From Moorena bouillonii PNG (GTDB lineage Bacteria; Cyanobacteriota; Cyanobacteriia; Cyanobacteriales; Coleofasciculaceae), in NCBI RefSeq assembly GCF_001942495.1, contig NZ_MKZS01000001.1, positions 2,742,563 through 2,796,426 of the forward strand: 53,864 bases of DNA. The letters run 5' to 3'. A model generated the notes under the pieces. The model was not told the DNA's origin and made no database searches. It saw nothing but the letters and a program-made list of their open reading frames with translations. Below are positions 44,626 through 53,864 of this stretch, in pieces. Numbering within the stretch: the stretch's first letter is position 1; each line of letters opens with the position of its first letter. A program made the position numbers and the translations under genes.

Positions 44626-44760
44626 ATGTTCCAAAGACTAATTCAAGCCGCCATGCTCACTTTATTGCTTCACCTAATTGCAAACCTGACACCACCAGAC
44701 TCTCAACAGCCTGTCAATTTGTCACCCTCAGACGTGAAACTTGTCTATGTCTTGAGCTAG
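44626..44760 (+). CDS. Possible small membrane-associated protein (44 aa)
   Basis: ATG at 44626 is preceded by GAGGAG 9 bases upstream. The product starts MFQRLIQAAMLTLLLHLIANL, a hydrophobic stretch of single-helix length, then a polar tail ending VKLVYVLS. I recognise no family. It lies in a 770-bp gap after the GTPase gene. The longer open frame overlapping it (44478-44882) looks like chance. Confidence 0.4.
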   Translation: MFQRLIQAAMLTLLLHLIANLTPPDSQQPVNLSPSDVKLVYVLS

Positions 44761-45249
44761 ACCATCGGTCAGTGTTCCAAACCGATTTTTATGGGGGTTA
44801 TGGGCTGGATAATTATCTATGGTTAATTCTCCATGGTTCATTAGTTTTCATTAGTACTGTTGCAATGAACTATGAACCATGAATCTTAGATTTTACCATA
44901 AGAGTAATGGCAGATTTAATGGCAGGTAAACCAAATAATAGGCGGTTTTTCCAGGTCATTCCTATTTGAAAATTTGTAACTAATAATTCTCGATAAAATT
45001 TGGTAATATTGCCATATAGATCAACCTACATTTTACCGGTAACAAATTTGATAGTTTTTTGTTTTGTTAATTTTTGGATTTCAAATAAGATTGATATTTG
45101 AATTTAATCAATAAAACTCCTAGTTCATAGATATCAATTCTTTGTTCAGTTTGTTATAAAAGTTTTTTTGAAAATAGATTTTATAGTTTTATCCTATACT
45201 ATAGCCAACCATTTCCTCAAAGTCATCAAAATCTATATCAGTCTTTAGT
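44761..45249. other. AT-rich spacer
   Basis: An imperfect ATGGTTCATTAG/CTATGAACCATGAA repeat lies at about 44832-44882. No gene or RNA feature is supported. Confidence 0.5.
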
Positions 45250-45426
45250 TCAATCAATGACTATTCTGACACAGCCTGTTGTAGGATGTTTTTGGGTAAG
45301 GGAAAATAATTGGTACTTTTCAGGAGAGTTGTTAACGTCGATATCAATGGGATAGCGAAAATTATTAGAGCGATGCCGCAGAATCAGGTAATCACCAGGC
45401 TGGATACCTTTTCCTTGTCCTGCCAT
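45250..45426 (-). CDS. Possible small protein (58 aa)
   Basis: Minus-strand frame of 58 residues starting MAGQGKGIQPGDYLILRHRS, ending GCVRIVID, with AAGGGG about 6 bases upstream of the ATG. The composition (balanced charge, Gly-Asp turn, beta-rich pattern) looks like a real domain fragment rather than repeat translation. It may be a short gene or the C-terminal remnant of a longer one. No family is recognised. Confidence 0.45.
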   Translation of the reverse strand: MAGQGKGIQPGDYLILRHRSNNFRYPIDIDVNNSPEKYQLFSLTQKHPTTGCVRIVID

Positions 45427-45664
45427 CTGACCCCTTCGTGATCAATGGAATCAAAGAAATAGTCACGTTGTAAGCATATGCGCGTAGCGCATATGCTTAC
45501 CAATAATGTGCTGATAGGGAGCCCGGTTAACTTCTTATAAGTCTTGGCTTTTCGTGACTTGAAAGTTGATCATTTTCAATTTTCAATTTTCAATTTTCAA
45601 TTTTCAAGTCACAGCCATGGGCTCTACAGTATTAGAAGTAATTAACCGGACTTGGGATTAGGTC
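45427..45664. repeat. 14-bp perfect hairpin and TTTCAAT repeats
   Basis: GTAAGCATATGCGC (45470-45483) and its inverse (45487-45500) flank GTA, the same GCATATGCGCTACGCGC module seen near 47460. TTTCAAT heptads lie at 45572-45606 just after the porin terminus region. Confidence 0.75.
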
Positions 45665-47290
45665 TTAGAATTTGAATGTAGTTCTCAAAGCACCAATCAC
45701 GACATCCTCGTTATCACTGTCTCCAAAGGGAGCAGCAATCCAGATTAATCCGGGAGTAATCGAGATATTATCATTTACCTGATACTTGTAGAAGCCTTCA
45801 ACATGAATGGCGGTATCATCATCACCACCAACATAAGGCTCAGAACCAGCGATTATACCAAGTAAGTTACCTTCTTTGCCAAAGTCTGGTAATGCTAGTC
45901 CTAGACCGTAGTACCAAATCTCAGCATCACCATTGCCACCAGAAGCTTGTTCAGCATCGGTGTAGCCACCATAGGCATTAATTACTAAATTGGGAGAGAA
46001 TCGAAAAGAGGCTTCTACGCCGTAGGAGTTAGTGTTGGCCGTTACATCTCCTCCCTCACCAAAGGGTGCCCTGGCGTTTTCAGTTCCGACACCTGTATCA
46101 AAGATAGCGTTGCCATCATCAAAGTCATTGAAGTAGGCACGAACGTAGGTGAAGGCTAACTGGAAGCTGTCGCTAGGGGAAAATGTCAGCTGACCTAAGG
46201 CAGAAAACTCACCATTGAATAAACCCTGACCTTCAGAGGGGTCAAAGGAATTGCCACCAAAGTAACCTGCACTCAATACTACCGCATCGGCGAGGCTAAA
46301 GTTGATGCCTAGTCCACCACCTGCGCCTAAACCAATTTTATAGATGGGGCTAGATTCAGCATAGCTGGAAAGAACACCACTAGCACCAGTGAAGTCATCC
46401 AGGTAGGGGCTGATGGTGGGGACGAAATCTTGCCAAAGGGGAAACGCAGCTGGCAGATAAACATCAATATTATCCCCAATCGGGAAGTAGTAGGCTAGCC
46501 AACCAATACCCAGATCGTTGCCGCTGTCAAAGCTGTAAGTAAAGGCACCTTGGTCTGTGCCATCAAAGGTAGCTGCATTACCGGCATCCAGACGGGTGTA
46601 GAGCGCATCTTTACCGGTGAAACTGGAGACAAACGCTAAACGTACCCGGTCTTGGAACACGACTTGGTTGTCACTGTCTTCACCAAAGGCGTTGGCAATA
46701 GAGAAGACCACTTCCCCTTCTAGCTTGGTGGTGGTAGAAAACTGATGGTCTTCTAAAAATGCCACCCGTCCTTCTAAGTTATCGACTCGTGCACCGAGAG
46801 TAGCCAATTCTGATTCAAACTCCTGAATCAGCCGTTGCAGGGTTTCTAAGTCTTCACGAGTGATAAAATCAGCGGTAGACGCAGCAATTAAACGCTCAAT
46901 TTGGTTCAAGCAAGCATTTAAACCAGCGGCAAATTCATACCGGGTTGTTGCCCGATTCCCACGAAACGTGCGATTGGGGTATCCTGCAATACAACCGTAG
47001 CGCTCTACTAAACTCCGTAGCGCTTCATAAGCCCAGTCTCCAGGAGAGACATCACGCAGTTGGGAAACACTGGTGACTTGACCCATAGAAGCTGAGTCTT
47101 GTTTACTCTGTTTGATGAGTTTATCAACCGACACCTGCTTTGATTGTGCAGGCATTTGCGACCGGTTTACTGAATCAATGATTTCTGAAACCTCTTGTGC
47201 GATCGCTACCTCAGATGCTGCCCATTGGGATACCAACATCAATGGACTCATCAGCAACATCGAGCGTAATTGTTTATTCATTGTTCTCAC
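45665..47290 (-). CDS. SLH-domain OprB-family outer-membrane porin
   Basis: The 541-residue protein has a signal peptide (cleavage near residue 31, after SEVAIAQ), an SLH domain (about 75-130: LRDVSPGDWAYEALRSLVERYGCIAGYPNRTFRGNRATTRYEFAAGLNAC), a coiled coil (about 145-180, LQRLIQEFESELATLGARVDNLEGRV) and a C-terminal beta barrel (about 190-541) ending in FKF, a typical outer-membrane terminus. This layout is common to cyanobacterial Som/OprB porins, several annotated as iron-uptake porins. It allows small-solute or iron entry through the outer membrane. The in-frame ATG at 47281 is an alternative start. Confidence 0.9.
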   Translation of the reverse strand: MRTMNKQLRSMLLMSPLMLVSQWAASEVAIAQEVSEIIDSVNRSQMPAQSKQVSVDKLIKQSKQDSASMGQVTSVSQLRDVSPGDWAYEALRSLVERYGCIAGYPNRTFRGNRATTRYEFAAGLNACLNQIERLIAASTADFITREDLETLQRLIQEFESELATLGARVDNLEGRVAFLEDHQFSTTTKLEGEVVFSIANAFGEDSDNQVVFQDRVRLAFVSSFTGKDALYTRLDAGNAATFDGTDQGAFTYSFDSGNDLGIGWLAYYFPIGDNIDVYLPAAFPLWQDFVPTISPYLDDFTGASGVLSSYAESSPIYKIGLGAGGGLGINFSLADAVVLSAGYFGGNSFDPSEGQGLFNGEFSALGQLTFSPSDSFQLAFTYVRAYFNDFDDGNAIFDTGVGTENARAPFGEGGDVTANTNSYGVEASFRFSPNLVINAYGGYTDAEQASGGNGDAEIWYYGLGLALPDFGKEGNLLGIIAGSEPYVGGDDDTAIHVEGFYKYQVNDNISITPGLIWIAAPFGDSDNEDVVIGALRTTFKF

Positions 47291-47525
47291 TCACACCTGT
47301 CATCAGTCTAATGGATGAAAGTAACAAAGCTCTGACCAGGTGTTTGTAGTCTTTGATACAAAAGATTACTTATATAGTTGACTGTTGATGGTACGCTGTC
47401 AGGACTTAGGTACAACTGCCCAGCAAACCCTATAAGTAATAGGAATTCTTTACTTGTAAGCATATGCGCTACGCGCACGCTGCGCGAACAGCCGTCAGCT
47501 ATCAGCTAATGGGTTAGGTCAGATT
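47291..47525. repeat. Spacer with palindromic modules
   Basis: GCATATGCGCTACGCGCACGCTGCGCG modules and CTATCAG-type heptads lie at 47459-47510. The rest is probably the porin promoter. Confidence 0.6.
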
Positions 47526-49274
47526 TTATCTGGGCAAACTAATGACAAACTCGGCTCCCTGACCAGGTTCTGAAGCCACCTCAATTTTCCCCCGATGGTG
47601 GGTAATAATTTGGTAGCTAATGGCCAGTCCCAAGCCAGTTCCCTTACCTGGGTCTTTGGTAGTGAAAAATGGGTCAAAGATCCGGTCTTTAATTGCTGCG
47701 GCAATCCCAGGGCCATTGTCAGCGATTCGGATAACTACCCAGTTTTGGTCAACTAGCTCAGTTTGAATCCGAATGGTGAAGACTGGGGATGGGAAAGATT
47801 CGACACTCTTGTGTTCTATAGCATCAAGGGCATTTTCCAAGATACTCATAAATACCTGATTCAGTTGAGCTGGGTAGCAATCCACCAAAGGTAAATCCCC
47901 ATACTGCTTGATCACCTCAATCCCTGGCTTGAGACGGTTGCTGAGCAGAACGAGGGTATTGTCAATTCCTTCATGGATGTTAACCGGTTTGATCTTGGCT
48001 TCATCCAATCGGGAAAAATTCCTCATCGAAAGCACAATTTCACGAATGCGCTCAGCTCCCCCTTTCATGGAAGCGATGATTTTAGGCAAGTCTTGGGCCA
48101 AAAATTCCAGATCAATCTCTTCTAGCTGATTTTGAATCTCTGGGTCAGGGTTGGGATAATACTGCTGATAGAGTTCCACCAGAGAGAGTAAATCCTCAAT
48201 ATAATCACTGGCAAAGAACAGATTGCCGTAGATAAAGTTGATCGGATTGTTCATTTCATGGGCAATACCAGCCACCATAGTACCCAAACTGGACATTTTT
48301 TCGTTTTGAATCAGCTGGATTTCCGTTTGCTGGAGTTCCTGGGTGTAGTCAGCCATACCGTGAATCAGCTGATTGAGAGAAGTCGCTAAGACACCCACTT
48401 CATCTCGGGTCGTGACTGGTGCTTGCAGGGTGAAGTTAGACTCCTGTTTGACCTGTTCGGTGATCTCAGTCAGGCTTTTGATTCGCTGTGCGATCGCATT
48501 ACTGGTATGAATAGCTAATAGGATTGCGATCGCAACTGAGAGGATCATACTGCTGAAGATGATCCCAAAGCAGCACTGCTCAGCACGGTTGAGGGCACTC
48601 AAGGCTTGCTTCTGTTTGACTTGAGCTGCTCTAATCAGCTGGTCTGACTTCTCAAAAAAGCGTTCTAGGGCAGTGGTTAAGTCAGGATTGTTCTGTTCTA
48701 ACAGTTGCTTTTGGCCAAGTTTAAGCTGATCATCAGCTGCGACCGGTGGCGAATTTAATTCGCCACGGTCAAGGGCACCTAACAACAGGGATTGAATGAG
48801 AGTGTTGTAGGAATCAATAATGATCCTGTAGGTCTTCACTAAATCCAGTAACTGATTGGTATTCGTATGAGAACAGGTCTCAAACTCTCTGACAAACCCT
48901 TCCCCTTCCAAAAGCAGTTGCTGAGCATGGTCAATTTTCTCTTGAACCAGCTGTAGGTCTTCCATGGGAACAGCAAGCGCACCTAAGTAGGCATAGGAAC
49001 GTAAGTCTAAAATCGCGATTTGTAAATTTTTCAGGAGATGTTCTTGTTTTTGGGAACGAGTGAGTTCAGCCAGTGCTGCCTTTTGGTAATGCTGGCCAAT
49101 CCCTAATCCAGTCGTTGTTCCCAAAATGGCCAAACCAATGGAGAGTGCATACCCAACAAAAACTTTCTGCCTAATGCTTGCACTGGCTAGGAATTGATTG
49201 ATCCAGCTGATTCTGGATGCCCCTGAGTTAGGGTGACATCCAGTGTGAAATCCTTGGAAATTCTCCCCTGACAA
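47526..49274 (-). CDS. Membrane sensor histidine kinase
   Basis: The 582-residue kinase has an N-terminal helix (about residues 35-58, [22 protein letters not shown]), a periplasmic four-helix-bundle-like region (about 60-235), a second helix (about 235-258), HAMP (about 258-310), HisKA with the phospho-His in [12 protein letters not shown] (about 335-346), and an HATPase domain ([31 protein letters not shown] at about 470-580). The signal is unknown. It is divergent from urtA across 501 bp; control of the urea transporter is possible but only a guess. No response regulator gene is adjacent. Confidence 0.9.
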   Translation of the reverse strand: MSGENFQGFHTGCHPNSGASRISWINQFLASASIRQKVFVGYALSIGLAILGTTTGLGIGQHYQKAALAELTRSQKQEHLLKNLQIAILDLRSYAYLGALAVPMEDLQLVQEKIDHAQQLLLEGEGFVREFETCSHTNTNQLLDLVKTYRIIIDSYNTLIQSLLLGALDRGELNSPPVAADDQLKLGQKQLLEQNNPDLTTALERFFEKSDQLIRAAQVKQKQALSALNRAEQCCFGIIFSSMILSVAIAILLAIHTSNAIAQRIKSLTEITEQVKQESNFTLQAPVTTRDEVGVLATSLNQLIHGMADYTQELQQTEIQLIQNEKMSSLGTMVAGIAHEMNNPINFIYGNLFFASDYIEDLLSLVELYQQYYPNPDPEIQNQLEEIDLEFLAQDLPKIIASMKGGAERIREIVLSMRNFSRLDEAKIKPVNIHEGIDNTLVLLSNRLKPGIEVIKQYGDLPLVDCYPAQLNQVFMSILENALDAIEHKSVESFPSPVFTIRIQTELVDQNWVVIRIADNGPGIAAAIKDRIFDPFFTTKDPGKGTGLGLAISYQIITHHRGKIEVASEPGQGAEFVISLPR

Positions 49275-49665
49275 AGCTTAAATCTCGCCAAATGTTAGCC
49301 GATGAGCCGAAGCGTGTTTATTAATACATCAACCTTATGGTCAATCTGTACACTGAGTTACAAGACAACAGTAAGTTTATAAGTTGAGCAATAAAACATG
49401 AATAGATGATGCCTAATGACTTTAACATGCTATTTTTAGGCAAAACTATGCTTTTTTCCAGGTTATTTAACCATAGTAACAGATACTGGCTTCGCTTGCT
49501 CTCTCTTGCTTTTGTAAATAAGGTTTTGCTTATCCAGACTGTAAAGAGTTTATTAACAGAATGTGAATAGATAATGCTCACCATGGGTAGATCTGATCCA
49601 AAAAAATGTTAAAAAATGTTAAAAAATGTTGATTTTTCATGAACTGATCGAAAGTTTAGGTTTTT
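49275..49665. other. Non-coding divergent region with AAAAAATGTT triplication
   Basis: Between the kinase and urtA, three tandem 10-bp AAAAAATGTT units lie at about 49604-49633. The minus-strand open frame 49321-49584 has no protein-like features. Confidence 0.6.
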
Positions 49666-49708
49666 TGTATCCTAATTAACAGTTTACTTGCCATTCTAGG
49701 TCTAACAT
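49666..49708 (+). promoter_or_regulatory. Candidate NtcA-activated promoter of urtA
   Basis: TGTA-N8-AACA (49666-49681) differs from the NtcA box TGTA-N8-TACA at one position. TAACAT (49703-49708) follows about 21 bases later, matching the usual NtcA box to -10 (TAN3T) distance. NtcA control of urt genes is established in cyanobacteria; this site is inferred. Confidence 0.5.
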
Positions 49709-49775
49709 CACACCCTAGCTTCGCAATTTTTTCAATGAGGCTACAGCCAAATTTGGTAGAGGATGGTACGAAAGT

Positions 49776-51068
49776 ATGGTAAGTGGATTAGGACGACGTA
49801 AATTTCTGCTTTATAGCTCAGCGGCATTGGGAACCAGTCTTCTGTTGAAGGCTTGCGCTGAAGACAGCTCGGGTCCTTCAGAGGCTAGTGCTGGTGGGGA
49901 AGATACAATCAAAGTGGGTATTCTCCACTCCCTGACTGGCACCATGGCAATTAGTGAGACCACTGTGGTGGAAGCTGAAAAGCTTGCTATCAAGGAGATT
50001 AATGAAGCCGGGGGAGTATTAGGCAAGAAAATTGTGCCTATTGTTGAGGATGGTGCGTCTGACTGGCCAACCTTTGCTGAGAAAGCGGCCAAACTGATTG
50101 ATAAGGATCAAGTCGTTACTATTTTTGGTTGCTGGACATCCGCTAGCCGTAAGGCTGTGCTACCTGTGTTTGAATCCAAAGACCATATGCTGTGGTATCC
50201 TGTGCAGTACGAAGGGCAGGAATGTTCCAAGAATATTTTCTACACAGGTGCTGCACCAAATCAGCAGATTGAGCCAGCGGTAGAGTGGTTGCTGGAAAAC
50301 AAGGGCAAAAAGTTTTTCTTAGTGGGCTCGGATTATGTTTTCCCTCGCACCGCTAACACAATTATTAAGGAGCAACTCAAAGCTCTGGGTGGAGAGACCG
50401 TGGGCGAGGATTACCTTCCCCTTGGTAATACAGAAGTTACCCCGATCATTTCTAAGATTAAAGCCGCACTACCAGATGGTGGCGTCATCTTCAACAGTCT
50501 CAACGGGGATAGTAACGTCGCTTTCTTCAAACAACTCAAAGGTGCTGGACTGACTCCAGATAAATATCCCACTATGTCCGTGAGTATTGCGGAAGAGGAA
50601 GTCCGGCAGATTGGTCCAGAATTTCTAATTGGTCAGTACGCCGCCTGGAACTATTTCCAATCCGTCGATAGCCTTGATAATAAGCAGTTTGTGGAAGCCT
50701 TCAAAGCCGAGTATGGCGAAGACCGGGTAACCAACGACCCCATGGAAGCGGCTTACATTATGGTTTACCTATGGAAGCAGGCGGTAGAGCAAGCTGGAAC
50801 TACTGACCTAGAGCCTGTGCGCAAAGCTGCTATCGGTCAAAAATTTGGCGCACCAGAAGGACCAGTAGAGATGTATCCGAATCATCACATTTCCAAGACA
50901 GTGCGCATTGGTGAAATCCAAGCCGATGGTCAGTTCAAAATTGTCTCATCCACTCCTAAACCCGTTCCTCCCATCCCCTGGAATCAATATGTAGCGGAAA
51001 CGAAAGGGTATGGGTGTGACTGGACTGATCCCAATAAGGGAGGAAAGTACAAAAAGGAGAAAGCATAA
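49776..51068 (+). CDS. urtA: Urea ABC transporter substrate-binding protein UrtA
   Basis: A 430-residue type I periplasmic binding protein of the branched-chain amino acid/urea class. The N-terminus has a twin-arginine motif ([10 protein letters not shown]) and a lipobox (SLLLKAC, Cys27), so it is an exported lipoprotein. Core motifs are [16 protein letters not shown] near 46, [17 protein letters not shown] near 114, [25 protein letters not shown] near 134 and [21 protein letters not shown] near 311. It binds urea for UrtBCDE. It is followed by urtB after 194 bp of CATTCATAATTC-type repeats. Confidence 0.95.
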   Translation: MVSGLGRRKFLLYSSAALGTSLLLKACAEDSSGPSEASAGGEDTIKVGILHSLTGTMAISETTVVEAEKLAIKEINEAGGVLGKKIVPIVEDGASDWPTFAEKAAKLIDKDQVVTIFGCWTSASRKAVLPVFESKDHMLWYPVQYEGQECSKNIFYTGAAPNQQIEPAVEWLLENKGKKFFLVGSDYVFPRTANTIIKEQLKALGGETVGEDYLPLGNTEVTPIISKIKAALPDGGVIFNSLNGDSNVAFFKQLKGAGLTPDKYPTMSVSIAEEEVRQIGPEFLIGQYAAWNYFQSVDSLDNKQFVEAFKAEYGEDRVTNDPMEAAYIMVYLWKQAVEQAGTTDLEPVRKAAIGQKFGAPEGPVEMYPNHHISKTVRIGEIQADGQFKIVSSTPKPVPPIPWNQYVAETKGYGCDWTDPNKGGKYKKEKA

Positions 51069-51262
51069 GTTATCAAGGATGAATTATGACCTATGAAGTA
51101 AACTACTTAGCATTTAAAATCGAGTTTTGTTAGTTGAGTGTTGAGTGCTTAATGTAAACTTCAAAAACAGAAAAATAAAGTAGTTTTCACCATTCATAAT
51201 TCATCCTGCATAATTAACCATTCATAATTCATCCTTCATAATTCATAGTTAATTATTAAATT
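51069..51262. repeat. ATTCATAATTCATCC repeats between urtA and urtB
   Basis: ATTCATAATTCATCC-type units with small changes (51193-51250). No gene is seen. Confidence 0.75.
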
Positions 51263-52432
51263 GTGCTGCCACTTTTAGAAGGAATTTTTAACGGGATTAG
51301 TATTGGCTCCGTGCTACTGATTGCTGCCCTAGGACTAGCGGTTGTCTTTGGACTGATGGGCGTGATTAATCTTGCTCACGGCGAGTTAATGATGTTGGGC
51401 GCTTATACAACTTATGTTGTCCAAAATACCTTTAAAGCCTTTTTGGGCGATTCGTTGTTTAATGTCTATATATTTTTTGCCCTGCCCATAGCTTTTCTGG
51501 TGGCAGCGTTGGTAGGACTGGTATTAGAGAGGGGGGTGATTCGTTATCTATATGGGCGACCCTTGGAAACCCTTCTCGCTACTTGGGGAGTAAGTTTGAT
51601 ATTGCGGCAGTTTGTCCGCAGTGTGAATTGGGTATTGGTGATTGGGATTGGGGTATTTTGCCTGCTGTTTTTTGGGTCAAGGTGGGTTCTCAGTCGTCGT
51701 TTAGATTGGCAGAGAATTCGCAATTGGGCGATGGCTTTGATGGTATTCTTATCTCTAGGAATTGCCATGGTAACCGGGGTGTTGTTAGGACAAACGGGTC
51801 AACGGGGAATTACTCGACCTTGGTTTAGTGCCAGAAATGTAGACGTGACTCCACCAGCATGGCTTCAAGGGGGATTTCCGATTGGTAACTTCCAATTGCC
51901 TTATGCCCGGATCTTTATCATTATTTTGACGATTATTTGTCTATTGGGTACCTACTGGTTCTTAAATCGCTCCAGTTGGGGATTACGGATTCGAGCGGTT
52001 ACCCAAAATCGCAATATGAGTGCTTGCTTAGGTATCCCAACACAAACGGTAGATGCGTTAACATTTGCCCTAGGTTCTGGTTTAGCTGGTGTAGCAGGTT
52101 GTGCGATTACATTACTAGGTTCTGTCGGTCCCAATACTGGTCAAAATTATATCGTCGATACCTTTATGGTGGTGGTGGTTGGCGGTGTCGGAAACTTACT
52201 GGGAAGCATAATAGCCGCCCTAGCAATTGGTACACTTACCTATCTGCTTGGTTCGGGAAGCATAGCCTTTATGTTGATGCCAGTAGAGTTCCTTAAACCG
52301 GTAACGGACTTCTTTACTTTCTTTGCAACTACTAGTATGGCAAAAGTTATGGTCTTTGCTTTAATTATTACCTTTTTACAAGTGAGACCTTCAGGAATAT
52401 TCCCACAAAAAGGACGCACGGCAGAATTATAG
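51263..52432 (+). CDS. urtB: Urea ABC transporter permease UrtB
   Basis: A 389-residue integral membrane protein of the LivH class: SIGSVLLIAALGLAVVFGLMGVINLAHGELMMLGAY at the start, repeated hydrophobic helices, and the permease motif GLRIRAVTQNRNMSACLGI near 241 plus FMVVVVGGVGNLLGSIIAAL near 300. It pairs with UrtC to form the urea channel. Translation starts at GTG (51263). The stop codon TAG (52430-52432) lies inside the left inverted repeat of the element at 52428-52587, so the element fixes the end of the protein. Confidence 0.94.
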   Translation: MLPLLEGIFNGISIGSVLLIAALGLAVVFGLMGVINLAHGELMMLGAYTTYVVQNTFKAFLGDSLFNVYIFFALPIAFLVAALVGLVLERGVIRYLYGRPLETLLATWGVSLILRQFVRSVNWVLVIGIGVFCLLFFGSRWVLSRRLDWQRIRNWAMALMVFLSLGIAMVTGVLLGQTGQRGITRPWFSARNVDVTPPAWLQGGFPIGNFQLPYARIFIIILTIICLLGTYWFLNRSSWGLRIRAVTQNRNMSACLGIPTQTVDALTFALGSGLAGVAGCAITLLGSVGPNTGQNYIVDTFMVVVVGGVGNLLGSIIAALAIGTLTYLLGSGSIAFMLMPVEFLKPVTDFFTFFATTSMAKVMVFALIITFLQVRPSGIFPQKGRTAEL

Positions 52433-52587
52433 CGTTTATCGTACTTATGAGGTACAGTAAATTGTATTGCCCCGATTCCCGACTCCCGACTCCCGACTCC
52501 CGACTCCCGACTCCCGACTCCCGACTCCCGACTCCCGACACCCTACTCCCTTTGCCAACGTACCTCACTAAAATGATAAATGCTATA
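52428..52587. repeat. 160-bp inverted-repeat element between urtB and urtC
   Basis: Ends 52428-52457 and 52558-52587 match at 22 of 30 positions (TATAGC...TTATC...GAGGTAC). The interior is a run of about nine GACTCCC heptads. Same family as 19513-19692 and 40027-40146. Confidence 0.78.
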
Positions 52588-52606
52588 GTTGTTATTTTCA
52601 TAAATT

Positions 52607-53773
52607 ATGACGTATGTATCTAGAACACAAGCTATTAAAAAGCAGCGGCGACGAAAGTTAATCATAGAAATAGTAGCAATCGTAGCAATTGCTCTAGTTT
52701 TCGCGTTATTAATGCCAGCGATTTTGCCGGATTTTCGCCTCAAGCTGTTGGGGCGTTTTTTGTCATTATCTATTGTCGCGATAGGGATTGACCTGATTTG
52801 GGGGTATACCGGACTGCTGAGTCTAGGACATGGTATATTTTTTGCCTTGGGGGGCTATGCCTTTGCTATGCACCTCAAACTGCAATTACCAGAAGGAGAA
52901 ATACCGGAATTCTTTACCCTCTATGGAGTGAAGGAACTGCCATTCTTCTGGCAGCCATTTTATTCGTTTCCTTTCACCCTAATTGCTATTGTTTTAATTC
53001 CCAGTATCGTGGCTGGATTGCTGGGTTATCTCGTATTTCGTAACCGGATTAAAGGGGTTTATTTCTCGATTTTAACCCAAGCCGCACTGCTGGTTTTATT
53101 CAATTTTTTCAATGGACAGCAAAAGCTAATTAATGGTACTAATGGGTTGAAAACTGATACAGAAACCCTGTTTGGGATGTTAGTAAGTTCCAAACAAGCT
53201 CAGTTAGCTTTCTACGAAATTAGTATCCTGTGTGTGGTTCTGATCTACTTATTGTGCCGTTGGTTAACCAGTGGACGCTTTGGTCGGTTGTTAATTGCTA
53301 TACGGGATGATGAGAATCGGGTGCGTTTCTCTGGCTACGATCCTACGGGATTCAAAGTCCTGGTATTTGCGGTTTCTGGGGGAATCGCTGGAGTGGCTGG
53401 GGCGCTTTATACGGTACAATCAGGGATTGTTACCCCCAGCTATATGGAAGTAGCTTTTTCCATTGAGATGGTGATTTGGGTGGCTGTGGGAGGACGAGGA
53501 ACTCTAGTCGGAGCAATTCTGGGAACTTTATTAGTCCGACTAGCTCAAACCTTGTTGAGTGAGCAATTTCCTGAAGTTTGGCTATTTTTCCAGGGCGCGC
53601 TGTTCCTAATTGTAGTGACAGTACTGCCTAATGGTATTGTCGGCTGGTTGCGAGACGAGGGAATTGAACAAATGCGATCGCTTTTTGGTACCGAAAAACC
53701 AGTGATAACAACTTACCCCAGCCTAGAAAAAGACCCAGTAGTCCAACGGGAAAAAGAAGAGGTTGGTCGTTAA
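52607..53773 (+). CDS. urtC: Urea ABC transporter permease UrtC
   Basis: A 388-residue LivM-class permease. Features are WGYTGLLSLGHGIFFALGGYAFAMHL (about residues 64-89), LLGYLVFRNRIKGVYFSILTQAALLV (about 138-163), RLLIAIRDDENRVRFSGYDPTGFKV (about 226-250) and VIWVAVGGRGTLVGAILGTLLV (about 287-308). It forms the urea translocation path with UrtB. The ATG lacks a strong ribosome binding site because the upstream element ends 19 bases before it. The ATPase genes urtD and urtE are expected beyond the window. Confidence 0.95.
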   Translation: MTYVSRTQAIKKQRRRKLIIEIVAIVAIALVFALLMPAILPDFRLKLLGRFLSLSIVAIGIDLIWGYTGLLSLGHGIFFALGGYAFAMHLKLQLPEGEIPEFFTLYGVKELPFFWQPFYSFPFTLIAIVLIPSIVAGLLGYLVFRNRIKGVYFSILTQAALLVLFNFFNGQQKLINGTNGLKTDTETLFGMLVSSKQAQLAFYEISILCVVLIYLLCRWLTSGRFGRLLIAIRDDENRVRFSGYDPTGFKVLVFAVSGGIAGVAGALYTVQSGIVTPSYMEVAFSIEMVIWVAVGGRGTLVGAILGTLLVRLAQTLLSEQFPEVWLFFQGALFLIVVTVLPNGIVGWLRDEGIEQMRSLFGTEKPVITTYPSLEKDPVVQREKEEVGR

Positions 53774-53802
53774 ACTGGTCTTGATTTACAGCGCTCTTCA
53801 TT

Positions 53803-53864
53803 ATCGGGAGTCGGGAGTCGGGAGTCGGGAGTCGGGAGTCGGGAGTCGGGAGTCGGGAGGCGGG
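53803..53864. repeat. GGGAGTC heptad array at window end
   Basis: At least eight GGGAGTC heptads run off the window end after urtC. Confidence 0.9.

Noticed and set aside
44478-44882. 134-residue plus-strand frame after the GTPase
   Set aside because: Irregular composition, no ribosome binding site, and it contains a better short ORF in another frame.
49321-49584. 87-residue minus-strand frame before urtA
   Set aside because: AT-rich divergent promoter region; low-complexity product with no family pattern or ribosome binding site.
49756-49769. Exact GTA-N8-TAC NtcA consensus next to the urtA start
   Set aside because: It ends only 6 bases before the ATG, where an activator site would not work; probably chance, unless NtcA represses there.

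Overview
The window comes from a large-genome filamentous cyanobacterium. The evidence is the chlorophyll-binding CP43'/IsiA family, a phototaxis operon with bilin-binding GAF domains, GCGATCGC-rich coding sequence, an SLH-plus-OprB porin, and intergenic spaces full of tandem heptanucleotide repeats. The repeat style and gene mix suggest a Moorea/Moorena-like or related marine filamentous genus; that is inference from style, not a database match.

1-6.2 kb: an AhpD-like protein, a PobA-type FAD hydroxylase, a DUF3050 (haem-oxygenase-fold) protein flanked by MITE sequence, an aspartate kinase with ACT repeats and a GST-like protein. 6.5-17.5 kb: an iron-limitation and light-harvesting island. 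A Crp-family regulator is divergent from an IsiA-like gene, a CP43'-PsaL fusion, flavodoxin (isiB), an alpha/beta hydrolase (isiC-like) and a small Cys-rich membrane protein. Two more IsiA/Pcb genes face them, followed by an EfeO/imelysin-like Tat-exported protein. Possible Fur boxes and a possible small RNA lie in the gaps. 18-19 kb: a protein with a cyanobacterial FinO-like C-terminal region.

19.8-34.8 kb: a minus-strand phototaxis operon (pixG, pixH, pixI, a seven-GAF pixJ, hybrid CheA pixL, extra cheW), flanked by the urease accessory genes ureG and ureF. Intergenic-type repeats have entered the coding frames of several of these genes.

35.4-41.2 kb: a tRNA array behind a good sigma70-type promoter. 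It has twelve recognisable intact tRNA genes (Asp, Met, Trp, Glu, Asn, Phe, Leu-UAA, Pro, Leu-UAG, initiator-like Met, Gln-UUG, His) and two broken ones. A tRNA-Gln(CUG) is split by a TnpB element with an IS607-type tnpA stub, and a tRNA-Leu is split by an internally deleted TnpB element. Both leucine tRNAs with readable anticodons have short, class I-like variable loops. A coiled-coil protein of unknown function and a NADAR protein sit inside the array.

41.3-53.9 kb: a small membrane protein, a GAF-PAS protein, an Era-like GTPase with a membrane tail, two possible small ORFs, an outer-membrane porin, a sensor histidine kinase, and urtA-urtB-urtC of the urea ABC transporter, which continues beyond the window. 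UreF, UreG and Urt together point to urea use as a nitrogen source.

The strongest unexplained structures are the exactly rejoinable TnpB insertion in tRNA-Gln, the class I-like leucine tRNAs, and a family of 120-180 bp elements in which about 30 bp inverted repeats (TATAGC...ATGAGGTAC) enclose hypervariable heptad arrays.
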